NCBI GenBank assembly: GCA_008828725.1
Contig: MEHQ01000693.1
Coordinates: forward strand, 1 to 64,000
Direction: 5' to 3'
Length of the DNA stretch: 64,000 nt
From: Saccharina japonica
Lineage: Eukaryota > Sar > Phaeophyceae > Laminariales > Laminariaceae
Shown here piece after piece: positions 22,410-34,130 of the stretch (positions are counted from its first letter, which is position 1; every line of letters starts with the position of its first letter). The translations under genes were made by a program, and so were the position numbers. The notes below the pieces were generated by a model that was not told where the DNA came from, searched no databases, and was given only the letters and a program-made list of their open reading frames with translations.

Positions 22410-22625
22410 GGGCCCATATTAACGAGTACAAAATAAATTCAATTTGGAAAAAATAAAATTCAAATACGCTTTTCATTGGTCAACACACGCACCAGCACCA
22501 AAGATTAGGATCTTGGGATATAATCTTGCTGGGTGGTGGTGCGGGTTCTGACCAATGAAAAGCGGATTTGATTTTTTTTTTTTTTTTTCCAAATTGATTT
22601 TTTTTTTCTTCGTTAAAACGGGCCC
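22410..22625. mobile_element. Foldback MITE, PIF/Harbinger-like, copy 1
   Basis: The element begins GGGCCCATATTAACGAGTAC and ends TTCTTCGTTAAAACGGGCCC, an inverted pair that continues inward through AAATTCAATTTGG and CTTTTCATTGGTCA. It is flanked by TTA on both sides, the target-site size and sequence typical of PIF/Harbinger. It carries no coding capacity. Confidence 0.75.
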
Positions 22626-22628
22626 TTA

Positions 22629-22838
22629 GGGCCCGAATTAACGAGTATAAAATAAATTCAATTTGGAAAAAAAAAAAATTCGAATTCGCTTTTCATTGGT
22701 CAACACACGCACCAACACCAAATATTATGCCCCAAGATCATAAATCTTTGGTGCTGGTGCGTGTGTTGACCAATGAAAAGCGGATTTGATTTTTTTTTTT
22801 CCAAATTGATTTTTTTTCTTCTTCGTTAAAACGGGCCC
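22629..22838. mobile_element. Foldback MITE, PIF/Harbinger-like, copy 2
   Basis: It begins GGGCCCGAATTAACGAG and ends CGTTAAAACGGGCCC. It is separated from copy 1 by only the TTA trinucleotide and followed by TCA. The inner arms (CATTGGTCAACACACGCACC and its complement) are nearly perfect, so the whole 210 bp can fold into one hairpin. Confidence 0.75.
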
Positions 22839-22841
22839 TCA

Positions 22842-23562
22842 ACCCAAAATCGTCGGAATTTCATTTTTGTGTTGCAATATTTTTCATTTTGTGCTTAAGC
22901 CATGGGATTTCTCGTCGGGTATATACAAGTAGCACTTCTATATCCCTCCAAAAACAGTTTTAGGGTGACTTACTGTTAGTATAGAGCTCCTGAAGTGACC
23001 ATCTCCAGAAAAATCATGGTGCACCTATATCTATCACCGTACGTAGCCTGCATCAAGAGCCTTGCTCGTCCAGGCATGTATGGCGGGTGGCGGATTTTTT
23101 TTTTCCTTCATTTTTCTTCATTTTTCTTCATTTTTGTGCTTCTCTGCAGTGTACAACAGGTGCACCGTAATACATTTTCGGATTGAAAGATGTGTTGGAA
23201 ACCCACTGCGTTATTATGCCCTACAATTGACACACCACATTTGGTTTCTGATTATTATTATGTATGTATCACTATGGGATAACCTTCACCGCTGTACGTA
23301 GCGCCAACCAAATGATTTGTCGTTGCCGTTTCCCCAGTGTACTGCTGTCATATTCACGAAGGTTGGGACGTCGTTCGGTCGTACGAGGAGGTTTGCCGCA
23401 TACTGTAACCAAGATAATAGGACGAATTTCGAAGCTGATTTTTCTCGGAACAATGGGGAAGGTACAAAAAACGCCCAGCGATGCGATGCGTCTATTGAGA
23501 GAGATATCGTCGAGATATCTCCACAGCCATTATTTTCATTCGTGTGTATCCTCCCCCCCCCC
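22842..23562. other. Intergenic stretch
   Basis: About 720 bp with a short CATTTTTCTT tandem near 23105-23135 and no gene I can support. Overlapping short open frames on both strands lack recognisable features. Confidence 0.35.
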
Positions 23563-24085
23563 GTCGGGTTGGCGTCGGTTGGCAACGACGCTGTAAAACA
23601 CGCCACTCGCTGCGTGAGCTACGACAACCAGGGTGCCGTTTTTTTTTTGTTATTTTTTTTGGCGGTCACCAAAGCTGGCGGTCGAGTAGATCATTTGTGC
23701 GGGGTGGAGAACCTTTGTTCCGCACAAGGGGAATGGTCGTATCACGTAGTGTTAATATGGTAAGGCGTCCGCGAGGCAGTTACATAGTAAAACCCATTGC
23801 TGTCTCCGGAAGTGGCCACACCAGAAATTAAATTAACTCATTGAAGCTGTCGTCCATACGCAAGTCCGCCTCAGAGGCGGTTCTTAGCAGGATGCAGCTC
23901 ACCCTCCATGCGACTCGCCCCAATACCTCACTGGGCGTTTCGCGCTTTGGTGCAAGCAAATGTCTGCCTGTGTTTGGTGAAAACCAACGCGCTCCGTCCC
24001 GGCATTGTAGGGATGCGAGGGTCTATGTTCAATATATGACTACGGTCGTGCACAGAACGATGAGTACACCCCCCCCCCCCCCCCC
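23563..24085 (+). mobile_element. Poly(C)-tailed retroposon, family A, near full length copy 1
   Basis: It starts after a C tract with GGGTTGGCGTCGGTTGGCAACGACGCTGTAAAACACGCC. It passes through T-rich DNA with GGCGGTCACC, then GGATGCAGCTCACCCTCCATGCGACTCG. It ends CTATGTTCAATATATGACTACGG...ATGAGTACA followed by about 17 C. The order matches copies at 52017-52540 and 56614-57142. No ORF is conserved. No clear pol III boxes were seen. Confidence 0.75.
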
Positions 24086-24762
24086 ACGGGTTTGTTAGAG
24101 AAACTCAGCTCGGAAATTCGTCTCAGGGGGTGCGTGTTATCTTATTATATTGATTATAGTGTACGGTACCAATTTCAGCAACAGCAAAAAGTATGAACGA
24201 TGTGTGATTGTGTGGTACAGGTTGCAAGGTGAGAGCGCGAATAAAAAGAGCCGATTTGGTCTGGCGATGCACCACAACAATTAATGCGTATTATATCTGT
24301 ACCTGCTGTGGTATGATATATACGTGTTTCTGAATCAAATAGGGCTAAACCCACTTTCCACCGACAATAGATACTCGTAATACGAAGTAGGTCCTTTTCG
24401 GTGCACTTACTTCGCGGTAACAAATCGCTCCATCACGAAAATAAATGGATCAATCGCTGAAACCTCGAACTGCTGTGAGCATTTCGGAGCAGACAACATC
24501 CTATTTTTTCAAGAAGGTCCTTGGGAGAGATGCCGAACTCTACATTCCACCAAACGGTACATGGAGATTGCTTCGGAAATCCGGACGTCTTCCGGGTTCC
24601 GGGTCAATTTCGCCGACGAAAGAAAACTGCAAAAATTCAAAAATTCAAAAATTCACAAAGTTTCAAAAATTCATAAATTAATATCAGGTATAATACCAGG
24701 TACAGTACCTGGTAGTATTCGTTTCCCAACATACATATTTAAATACATATATACCGTATAAA
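24086..24762. other. Intergenic stretch
   Basis: About 680 bp with no convincing gene. It includes an AATTCAAA tandem near 24633-24680 and a pair of TACCAGGTAC/TACCTGGTA motifs at 24693-24714. Confidence 0.35.
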
Positions 24763-26039
24763 GCACACCCCGGTGATAACATTTTGGCTTTTAAAAATAT
24801 TATCACCCGGTGTGCTGTTGTGGAGGGGTGTGCTATCTAATGCATCCCCGGTGATAAACACCATGCACGAGAGCCGTGCAACTAGGGGGTGTGCTAACGG
24901 CATTGTTGGTTGATAATGAGAGTTAACAGACCCCGGCCAGATTCAAGGGGTGTGGTATAATGAGGGGGTGTGATAGCGGTATATCAAATGATTGCTATGC
25001 AGTACGGTAAGTGTATACAGACCCTGGCTAGAATGCAGGGGGTGTGATAACAAGGGGGTGGGTTAGCAAGGGGTGTGCTAACACATGACAGTGTTTGGTC
25101 TAAAACCAGTTTGTTTTTTCCATTCTCACGTATTGCCGGTGATGGTAAGGCATGCGCTTGAAACCCGGGGAAAGCAGCAAAAATCCCGCCTTGCTATGTA
25201 CGATACCGGAAAACGGTTACCGGTACCATACAGGTCCTCAATGATGAAACCCCGAGGGTCGCACCTCACAGGCCTCGTCCCGTCGAAAAGCTGACTGCTG
25301 TCATCTCGATATGAAACCTTTATTGCTAGCGCACAACCAGCACAGCAGTACCGGCAACCAGAGTCATCCCACGGTAGGGGCGCAGCAGAATTTTCTGAGC
25401 TCCTCACATGAGGAGCTCAATATCTCAACCGAAACATGATTTCGGAAACATTCGTTCGCGGATTCCGACCAAACCTTCCAACGCCGTAGTCCAAAACAAA
25501 ATATACCGGAAAAATAACAATAGTATCCGGTGTTTACTCACGCGAGAAGCACAACCGGCCAGAAAATATTGAGCCTATAAGTGGTACCCCTACCGTGGGA
25601 TTGCTCAACAATGTACCGTTAATATCATAACAACAGTAGTGGGCGCTGGTTTGTGGTAGACATACGGTATATGGAAGTCAAACCAGTATTATCGCTGAAA
25701 AATCAATACAATCGTACGTAAGAGAAAAACAAACAAACAACTGGAAACGAGGGGAAAATACAGCGACAACACACGAGGAAAAGAACGGAACGCAAAACAA
25801 GAACATAACCGGTATTGCCGGTACGGTACACTGCTGCATATTACCGTACCGATATATATTATCATAAAGGTACCGGTACCGGCATCACCCGTGGACTTTT
25901 TCGACTTTTCAAGCCTACCGGTACTCATTCACAATATCTGCAGACAGTTGTCGAATACCGTATGTTACCTACGGTAATCACCTGATTTCATGAGCGACTG
26001 CACAAATAAAAATTATTGTTGACGCTCAACCAAACCAGA

Positions 26040-26580
26040 TACCAGGTAGCATACCGTGCCGCCAGTAACGGGAGATGAGTTACGTGCACCATGCCGTTAT
26101 GGACCACAACATGTTACAGTTGACTCCGCCAGGCGTTACGAGCAGAACCACCGGATAGTAAACACGGCCACCCGCACTCATACCATACAACTCGTACCGC
26201 CGGTAACGCGTACCAGGTACTGGGTTACGTGCACCATGTCGTTATGGAAGGCAACAGTTGACCCAACCAGACGTTAAAAGCACTACAGTACCACCGGATA
26301 ATATAACACGCTCACACGCAAGCATATCATACATACCGCACCAGTACCGCGTACTGGGAGACGTGTACCATGTCGTTATGGATGGCAACAGTTGACCCAA
26401 CCAGGCGCTACAAGCACATCACCGGACAAATACAACACTCCCACACGAACGCATACCATACATACCATACCTGTAACGCGTACTGGGTTACCGGTGCGTG
26501 CACCGAGTCGTTTCGGATCGCAACAGTTGACTCAACCAGGCGTTACAAGCACTACCACCGAGTAAAGAAAAACACGCCCA
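26040..26580. repeat. Tandem array, about 135-150 bp unit, four copies
   Basis: Each unit carries GGGTTACGTGCACCATGTCGTTATGGA, CAACAGTTGACCCAACCAGGCGTTA, CACCACCGG and ACACGCATACCATAC. Units start near 26070, 26220, 26355 and 26482. Confidence 0.75.
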
Positions 26581-26605
26581 CGTGAACTCATATGCAGCGG
26601 CAACG

Positions 26606-27319
26606 TCAGGTCAAGTCAACATCAGGTGGCTGGTCAGCTCCCCTGCCAGCATCCTCGTTGGGTCCATCCCCGCCTCCCGACCCCCTCACCCATCCCACTT
26701 CTTCAACATCGCGGTCCTCCTGGACCTCCGCGACCGCGCCCGTGTCGTCGTCGTCGTTGATGTCAAACACCTCAAGCAAGTTAACCCCAGCTCCATCCTC
26801 TTCCTCGCCGGAATCCGCGTCCAACGGTTTCCCTCGGCCGTCCAAGTTGAGCTCCTTTCTGGCCTACGCCTCATCTCCCGAGACGTCGAGGGGAAGAAGC
26901 AGGCCAGCCTTGTCCCAGCTTCAACGGACGACGTTGCCATCAATCTTGTCCCAAGCTTTCTTCACCCACTGCGCCAGTAGCCTTGAGGGGGGCTCCGCTA
27001 CCGACGGGGTCTCAAACCCTTTGGCTGGCGCGTTGGGCGTTGCTGCAAGAGCTGCGGGTGCTTCGCCGGTACCGGTACCAGTAGTCGGGGCTTGGGACAC
27101 GGCGGGCGTAGGAGACGTGATAACGTTAGTGCCAGTACCGGTAAGTGCGCTGGTCCCAGGGAAAAACGACATGATCGTCGCCCGAGGCGCGGCAGCAGCA
27201 GTTACAGGTGGGGTCGAAGCCGCAGACTCGTTCGGCCCACTGTGAGGGGGCGCAGCAGTTGCCTCCATGCTGGTGTCCATACCGGTGCCGGTTGATTGCG
27301 AATTGTGAATGATATCCAT
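26606..27319 (-). pseudogene. Pogo/DDE-type transposase C-terminal remnant
   Basis: On the minus strand, residues after a Thr/Gly/Ala-rich spacer read LLAQWVKKAWDKIDGNVVR, then a TGA, then SWDKAGLLLPLDVSGDEA and TAG. Another frame carries an acidic tail (LDADSGEEEDG...FDINDDDDTG). The pattern W-V-x-x-A-W-x-x-I-x-x-x-x-[IV]-x-x-S-[FW]-x-x-x-G followed by an LD and acidic tail is the usual C-terminus of pogo/Tigger DDE transposases. The catalytic region was not found, and at least two stops and a frame change interrupt the reading, so it is a dead fragment. Confidence 0.45.
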
Positions 27320-27809
27320 CCACCAGGTGGTGTGATAATTGAGGAGTTTGACACTGTCTTCAGGCGTACATACGTAGGGGTTGTGTTATCTAACGTACCT
27401 CCGGTGATAAAGTGACAGTAAAAAAACGAAATAAAATATATATCACCCGGTGTGCTTATGTGGGGGGATGTGGGGGCGTGTGTTATCTAAGGGGGGTGTG
27501 CTTTCTTCCGTGTTATACGGTATATATAGATAGAAGTGACGGTTTTTGGTTTTGGGCCTGCAGCTCTGCAGCTAGCTGGAGACTGCAGACGGTTTGGTTG
27601 GTGGTGGTGCTGCTTGAAGCCGTGCGATAGTCTCTGGAGATTGAGGCGTTGCCGGGCAGTTTGTCGTTCTCGGTTCTCGGTGGACTGAGCAGCGCTTAAA
27701 AAATCTCTGAGGAAGACAATGCGGCCAGCGGGCGTAAATCTGCCCGCGCTGGCAAACTTCTCAGACGTGCCCGCACAAAATGATGCTGGGTTTCTAATGA
27801 GGTAGGTTT

Positions 27810-27957
27810 TTGTCACGAAGCTGTGAGGCATTCGTTTCCGACGGTGACCTTAATTTTGGCTTCGGCTAACGGCGGCCACCACCCCGAAACGGAACTCTAA
27901 CCCTAACGAGAGGCATGCCTGGTTGGTGTGCCACCTGGTCGTTGTGCTTGGAAAGAT
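27810..27957 (+). repeat. Direct repeat flanking SINE, left copy
   Basis: It runs TTTTGTCACGAAGCTGTGAGGCATTCG through GCTTCGGCTAACGGCGGCCACCACCCCGAAACGG to GTTGTGCTTGGAAA. It matches 28418-28575 with few differences. Confidence 0.8.
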
Positions 27958-28312
27958 TCTTTTTTTTTTTTTCTTCTTTTTTGTCCATCCCATTTATTAT
28001 CTGCGCCCTTCTTTTCTCTCTCCCTCTTTAGTCGTAACTCAGATCCGGGGTCACTAAGTAGGCTCTTCTCCCCCCTCCCCACTACGGTACGTGCCTTGTA
28101 TTTTTATCGCGAGAAGATTTTAGCGCTTTCTTCCCTCGTCGACTTGCGTCGGATTCCGTCTACCAACGCCACGAAGGCGCTCTCAGCAATTGGTTCCTTC
28201 TTTTTTTTCTCAAATAATGTCAAAATCTCACCACGGTGGGATTCGAACTTGGGCACCAATGCTAGTAGTCTTTGAAGCTGATCACTACGTAGTCTACCGG
28301 AGCGACCGGTTA
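27958..28312 (-). mobile_element. tRNA-derived SINE, full copy 1
   Basis: On the minus strand the head reads GGTCGCTCCGGTAGACTACGTAG, with a B box AAGTTCGAATCCCACCG about 45 bp on, followed by the family body (GTGACCCCGGATCTGAGTTACGACT) and a poly(A) tail seen as T-runs at 27960-27990. The pol III A/B-box spacing and the A tail indicate a SINE, not a working tRNA gene. Confidence 0.7.
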
Positions 28313-28417
28313 CTCTATTTTCTATTTTCAGTGGGGACACATCTAAGGAAGTTCGCCTGCGCGGGCAGATCTACGCGAACACTGCAGCTAAGAATATACG
28401 ACATACGACCACCAGCG

Positions 28418-28575
28418 GTTTTGTCACGAAGCTGTGAAGCATTCATTCCCGACGGTGAGCTTAATTTTGGCTTCGGCTAACGGCGGCCACCACCCCGAAA
28501 CGGAACTCTAACCCTAACCCTAACGAGAGGCATGCCTGGTTGGTGTGCTACCTGGTCGTTGTGCTTGGAAAAACT
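28418..28575 (+). repeat. Direct repeat flanking SINE, right copy
   Basis: Counterpart of 27810-27957. It contains CTCTAACCCTAACCCTAACGAG, a short telomere-like run one unit longer than in the left copy. Confidence 0.8.
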
Positions 28576-30702
28576 CTATTTTCCAGGGATGTGTGTTTCC
28601 TCACCCGGAACCCAAAATTTTCCGGGAAACAGCCTTTTTCAGCCCTTCCAAAAAAATTCCCCTTTTTCCTCTCATTTGAGGGGGAAAAGGCGTAATTTGG
28701 GGGGGGGGGCAAAAACTATCATCCCCGGGTGGCCCATGCACTAAAGCACGAGTATAAGATTCGTTCAGGCCTTCGGACAGCCATGTTCGATTATTTTCAC
28801 TCTACACTCTACCTGCACCACCAGGTACACAGTAGTAGGTAGCAGTTGCGCACAATTCAAGTACTTGAGTAAAATGTTCATCGGTTTCAGTTGGTTTTTC
28901 ACTTGTTCATGTCCTCGTTGATTTCGTCCTGCAGCCATATATTTGATACTGGAATAAGAGGACAACTGCCGTACCGTAGTGCTGATAGCGATCTCTCATG
29001 TACGAATATACTCATGTCGCGAGGTAAATCAGCAACACACAAAGCACAAAGCAGGAAGTGAGCAGTTAGAGCAGTGCGCTGCTTCGTACGCGTGTAGAGA
29101 TCGCGACCTCATCCGCGCCTAGAAACTGTAAACATGTAAACATGGACGCTGGACGCCTCAACGAAATCCCAGCGTCCCAGCTGCATCTGCGTCGAGTTCA
29201 CCCTTTCAATTCGAATATGTTAGCTCATATTTTATATATATGATTATATTTTATACTAGTAGTACGTTCCTTCGATGATTCCGCTTGCCATAACAGACAA
29301 TTCCTCTGAATACTATTTGTGTGGTATAGCAGGGGCCTGTGGCCTGTGGGTAGTTCCCCTCCATTATAGTTGGCAGCGTTTGAAAAAAAAACGGGGGTTT
29401 CCATTATATATGGAGGCGTTATTTACCCGGGGATGGGGAACAAAAAAATAATTTCCTCTGAAAAAAAATATTACCTCGAGCCCTACGTATTAATTTCGGG
29501 AAATACGCATCCCTGCTATTTTCTGTTCGGGCACATACAAGGAAGTTCGCCTGCGCGGGCAGATCTACGCGAACACTGCCACACGACCACCAGCCGTCTG
29601 CAGCTAGCTGCAGGACCATTTTTTTTTTTCAGCATCAAGCTTGCCTCGTTTAGTATTGTTGTTTGAACTATACCTATACCTGGTACTGCCCGTACTGCTG
29701 CTGCTGCTGTTCGTAGTCGGGTAGACTGCATGTACGAGCGTACATGCAGTCTACCCGACTACGAACAGCAGCAGCACTACGAGTACAATACGACGACTTG
29801 TTGTGCGAATCCGTCTGGTGGTGTCGAACGGCTTCGGCAAAAGAAAAGTCGTATTTTGAATTACAAGAGGGAACCCTTGCGGCGAAAAATGTGGCAAGAG
29901 GTAGGAACACTCGGCGTGCAGCAGGGGACTTCGAGCGTGAAAACAACAACACAGCAGTAGCGGCTTGCACTTAGTACTCGCCAGTAGAGCACTAGTGCCC
30001 GCCATAAAATCTTGAGCTCGCTGGTGTCGCTCTGCCCTCTGCCCAGAGGGACACAGCAACCTACCTGTGGATATGTATCATCATGCAGTCACGATGCATC
30101 TTAGTCGATCTGTAGCTAACACCTTGTGGAGAATGCTGTCAGCCATGCATACCTCTTTCACTTTTCGCTTCGGCATCCTGCGACTCGGTGTCGGTGGCCA
30201 CTGTTTGCGTCGTCGGTCGTTGGTCCAGGGAAGACAGGGCGCGAGCAAGCAGAGCGCTGGCAGATGGCACAAACTGCACAGATACCCAGATTTTGCGGCG
30301 GCAGCCTGCAGTTTTCGCCCCTAGCATAGTTCCCCTCCATACATAATGGAGCACCTCAACGACCAAAATAAAACATGACTCGCGCACCGGCTCTATTTCA
30401 CTAGACGTAGATATTTATACGTATAATAGATCCGAGTGTCATTTCCATTGATCCGAGCCGACCCTCGATTATATCGTAGAGGGGGCGCCAGCGCGTAGGT
30501 TCACCATCAACGACCAGCAGCCCACTGCCGTTTACCCGGGTTCACCCTGAGCCTATCTGCTAGCACCTGCTGCAGGCTCGTCTACTGCCCCATCAGAAAA
30601 ACAAGAGTTAATAATTGCGCCGCATCTGTTCGCCCTCGTCAAAGTACACCGAGTACGAGTACACCAGCCTGCGTGGAACGGCCCCCTCGCCCCTCGGTCA
30701 GG
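28576..30702. other. Upstream region of helicase gene
   Basis: About 2.1 kb without a gene I can support. A 41-bp segment (AAGGAAGTTCGCCTGCGCGG and following) at 29548-29588 repeats 28344-28384. It also holds a perfect palindrome (29699-29776). Transcription of the helicase should begin here, but no core promoter motif was distinctive. Confidence 0.4.
29699..29776. repeat. Perfect 38-bp palindrome with 2-nt spacer
   Basis: The left arm 29699-29736 (ending GACTGCATGTACG) is exactly complementary to the right arm 29739-29776 (starting CGTACATGCAGTC). Only AG lies between, and the outer part is CAG/CTG repeat. Base-by-base comparison shows no mismatch over 38 bp. Confidence 0.95.
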
Positions 30703-31089
30703 ATGCTCACCGTGGCTGCTCCTGCCATGAGGCTCCGCGACTACCAGCTTCGCATTGCACGGGGATGCGGGAAGGCGAACACCATCGTGGTGCTGCCCAC
30801 GGGGTCTGGCAAGACCCTCATCGCAGCCGAGGTGATCAAGCGAATTGGCGCCCCAGCCCTCTTCCTGGTCCCGACGTGCCTCTTGGTCGATCAGCAGGCG
30901 GAGGCACTGCGTAGCTGGACGGGTCTCGACGTTGCAAAGTACAGGGGTGGCGTGTCGCTGCCGCCGTCATTCGACGTGTTGGTTGCAACCCCCGAGGCTT
31001 TCAGGATCGCCCAGCGTGACGCAGCGAGCGAGAACTCGGGCTCGTTCCGGCTGCAGTGGCAGATGTTCCGGGTGGTGGTGTTCGATGAG
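30703..31089 (+). CDS. Dicer/RIG-I-class DExH RNA helicase with dsRBD, exon 1
   Basis: Exon 1 encodes 129 residues from the ATG at 30703 (a second ATG at 30727 has a better context; the frame is open upstream to a GTG at 30673, so a further 5' exon is possible). Visible SF2 motifs are MRLRDYQLRIARG (Q-motif-like, residues 9-21), the Walker A loop LPTGSGKT (31-38), LFLVPT (motif Ia) and LVATPEAF (Ib/Ic). It ends in RVVVFDE at a GTGAGT donor. The next exon continues VHHVLKEHPYRK, so the split motif II is DEVHH, close to DECHH of Dicer and RIG-I. Joined to 40752-42596, the protein is 743 residues. Such helicases bind and translocate on dsRNA. A role in RNA silencing or virus sensing is inference. 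Confidence 0.9.
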
Positions 31090-32691
31090 GTGAGTGATGA
31101 CAGCTCTCCATATTTGCTGGTGTATGACAATGCATTATGCACGAGTACGAGTAGCACTGCAATTGGGATAACTGGGATAGGCCCCACTGGCAGCAACCAC
31201 TTGCCGCTACGTACTACTACCGCTGTATACTCGTATATCGAGTCCGCACTGGCTGAGCGAGCTGCAAGGGTTAGTGTTGCCAGAGTACGTTGACAACTTA
31301 CGTACGTCCCACGGTAACTCCTCAGAATATGTACCAGGTACTCGTACATAATAATGAGGAGATATTTGATGCTGAGGCCGTTTCCTATGCGGTTCGATTT
31401 TTGAGCTTCAGATTATGGTCTGATCGATTTTTCAGCGACCTAGTTCGAAAATCGAAACAGTCTTCTTATGCGAGAAAACACGGATTTGTTGTATCATACG
31501 TGCAGATATTTGAGCAAACGGCAAGACCAACTGCTGTTGTTGTTGTGGTCTGGCGCCGCGAAGAGACGCGCCGAGTGCGCTGTACTGGGCATAGAACCCA
31601 AGCGTTCGAAGCCACGTTGGCTGCCTTTGGTCTGGCGGCGACGCGCCGAGTGCGCTCGAGTCGACCTGTCTTGTTTGGTTATTTTGTATTTTGACAGGCA
31701 ACGAAGCATCAGAGCGTTGAACTCTGTGTACTGTACTGCTGCTGCTAGCTGTAAAATCTACGAGTACGGCGAGGCGCGCGCCCGAGTGGCCAGCTCCCCT
31801 TCGTTCTCTAGGCCGCGAGACCGCCGCCAGCCAACTGCAGTTTTGGCGACGGAGAGACCCACGCGAATCGTCGGCTTGCGGCGCCGGGTGGGAAGCAACG
31901 TCGCTGTGTCACCCATGCCAACTCATCGATCGTGTGTCTGCTGCTGCTGCTTGCAATTGCTGCGTGGATAACATGCTTGAATTAGACGACAATGGCGCAT
32001 TTTTCGATTGAAAATCATGATGACACCAAGTCGTCGGATTTTGGGCCAAAATCCGACGACTTTGGTGCTCGGATTCTCAAAATCGAAAAATTTCCGGTCA
32101 GATTTTCGCAGATATCGGACTGCATAAGGACGGTGCTTTCGTTTTTAGATCGAAAAATAAGCAAATGCTGAAAGCTCAACATCGAACCGCATAGGAAACA
32201 GCGCTGAGAAGGGCGAAAGGCCGCTTCGAAGCATCATAGATGCTCTTCATAATGGTTGGGTATGTGCCCGTGGGGGGTAACGCCCCGGCTGGTCGCGAAA
32301 GCGGTACACAATACCGGACAAAAAAGCAGTTCTAGAAAGCTGCCGCAGCGTGCTTTATTTAAAGAATCCTTAAATATTGAGGTTTGTCATGTCTGCTCGT
32401 CCCTCGCAACATTGCAAGCTTCGTCCTGCACTTCGTTCGCTTTGGCTTTTTTTTTGGCGCGCAGACGCGTACACTGAACCGATCAGACACTCTCGGGACT
32501 GATTAGAGGCCGGCTATTTGTGCCGACGCGTACCTGTGCTATTCGTAGCGAAAGCCGTGCCGAGATCAGGAGAGCTAGGCGTATTTGATGGCCGCTAAAC
32601 TGTTGCCAGTACCAAATTGTGTGACTCGGGATTCTCGGAGCAGTTAGAGCAAAAACTAGCAGTAGTATATAGCAACAGATGAGGAGACATG

Positions 32692-33610
32692 TGCAAGGCA
32701 AGGCAAAACAATGCGCTGTCCAAGGGTGTAGGGTGGCGTGTCTCCCACACTAAAACTAGTTGTTATGAAATGAAGTCAGCGCATGTCAAGGCTGTCAAAG
32801 GGTTGAAAAGCTGAAGACACATTTCTCGGCAAAGTAGAGGGCAACAACGGTGATGATCGACGAAGAAGAGGAAAGACCATCATCGCAACACAGACACACA
32901 CCCATCACCAGCATCACCCAATCGACGACCATGCACACCACCGCCACCACACCCCTGCCCCACGAGCCGGCAGGAGCACCAAGAAAGTTGTTTGTTTGCT
33001 CGTAGTGGCTGTGGTGGTTGGTGGTGGCTTCGGTACGCGTGGTTTGGTGCTGGTTCTGTTACGCAGCTGCGTTCAGACAAGCAGCAGCATGTTGTTATTT
33101 TTAGCATCCGTACACCAGACCAGCGGATTGCGCATATATTCCAGAACACTGGCTGCTGGCTGCTGCTGCTGCTGGTTTTTTTTTATGTCGGGAGACATGT
33201 CAAGCAGGCAAAACAGTGCGCTGTCAAGGTGTAGGTGGAGTGTTCCACACATAAAAATAGTGTTTTGGTGACAGTACAGCGGGCATGCTCAAGGCTGTCA
33301 AGGGTTGAAAGTGAAGATCCAACATTTTCTCAGGCAGTAGAGCAAAGCAAGCTGGTGATGATGCGGACGAGAAGAGAGAAGACCATCATCGCACACGAGC
33401 ACACACACCACCATCACCAGCAAACACCAAACAACGACGACCATCACTGCACCACCGCCACCACCCCTGCCCACGAGCCGCAGGAAGCACCAGAAGTTGG
33501 TTGTTGCTCGTAGTGGTGTGGTGGTTGTGTGGCTTCGTTCCCGTGGTTTGGTGGTGGTTCCTGTACGCACTCGGTAGCAGACAAGCAGCCAGCATTTTGT
33601 TTATTTTTTT
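32692..33610 (+). repeat. Tandem duplication, about 500 bp unit
   Basis: Two units begin CAAGGCAAGGCAAAACAATGCGCTG (32692) and CAAGCAGGCAAAACAGTGCGCTG (about 33196). They share the CAAGGCTGTCAA, ACCATCATCGCA, CACCACCGCCACCACCCCTGCC and GTGGTTTGGTG segments to the end. They differ mainly by many 1-2 base insertions or deletions, with few substitutions. Confidence 0.8.
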
Positions 33611-33734
33611 GTCCACCGCATTTATTCTGGGCTGCATGATACGCTGTAGCAGTACAGGACGATCCTATAAGAAACAGGCCCAATAAGTAAAGCCAGGCTT
33701 GAAGGAAACAGGCTAATAAGAAAGGAAATACGAG

Positions 33735-34130
33735 TACGAGCAAAAAGGACAATATGCAAATAAAAACGAATTCGTGAAATGATTCAAGGATTTCTTAAGT
33801 TGCATTTTCTCTGTACAAGGTTTTTGCGCTGACACGCATGGCGCTTAAACAATAAATGTTGTGGGTGGTGTTGGTGATTGTAGGACTACAGCCCAGGGAC
33901 ACCGACCTGGATAGCCTGATAAAGATTTTACAAAATACGAGGCAAAAAGTCATACAACAAAAAACTTATGAATGATTCAGATGTATTTGTTTACTGGTAC
34001 ATTTTTCTTCTGTACTGTACAAGGTTTTTTGCGCTGCACACGCATCGCTTGACATTAACAGTAAAGTGTGGTGGGGTGTGGTTGCTGATTGTGGGACTAC
34101 CAAGCCGAAGGAACCAACCCAGTAAATCTC
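33735..34130 (+). repeat. Tandem duplication, about 195 bp unit
   Basis: Both halves have GAATGATTCA or AAATGATTCA, TGTACAAGGTTTTTTGCGCTG, CACGCATGGCGCTT or CACGCATCGCTT, and a GTGGTGTTGGTGATTGTAGGACTAC segment. Indels are again common between copies. Confidence 0.65.

Larger units (their letters stand above)
24763..27510 (-). mobile_element. Degenerate DNA transposon region (pogo-type, tentative)
   Basis: Both ends carry the same block, CCGGTGATAA, an AT-rich spacer, TATCACCCGGTGTGCT, then G-rich DNA with GTGTGCTATCTAA (left 24763-24850, right 27400-27495). The blocks are also internally palindromic. GGGGTGTGCTAA-type subrepeats continue to about 25085. Inside are the tandem array 26040-26580 and a minus-strand coding remnant (26606-27319). 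The overall layout suggests an old cut-and-paste element with subterminal repeats. Exact borders and target duplication were not resolved. Confidence 0.4.
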
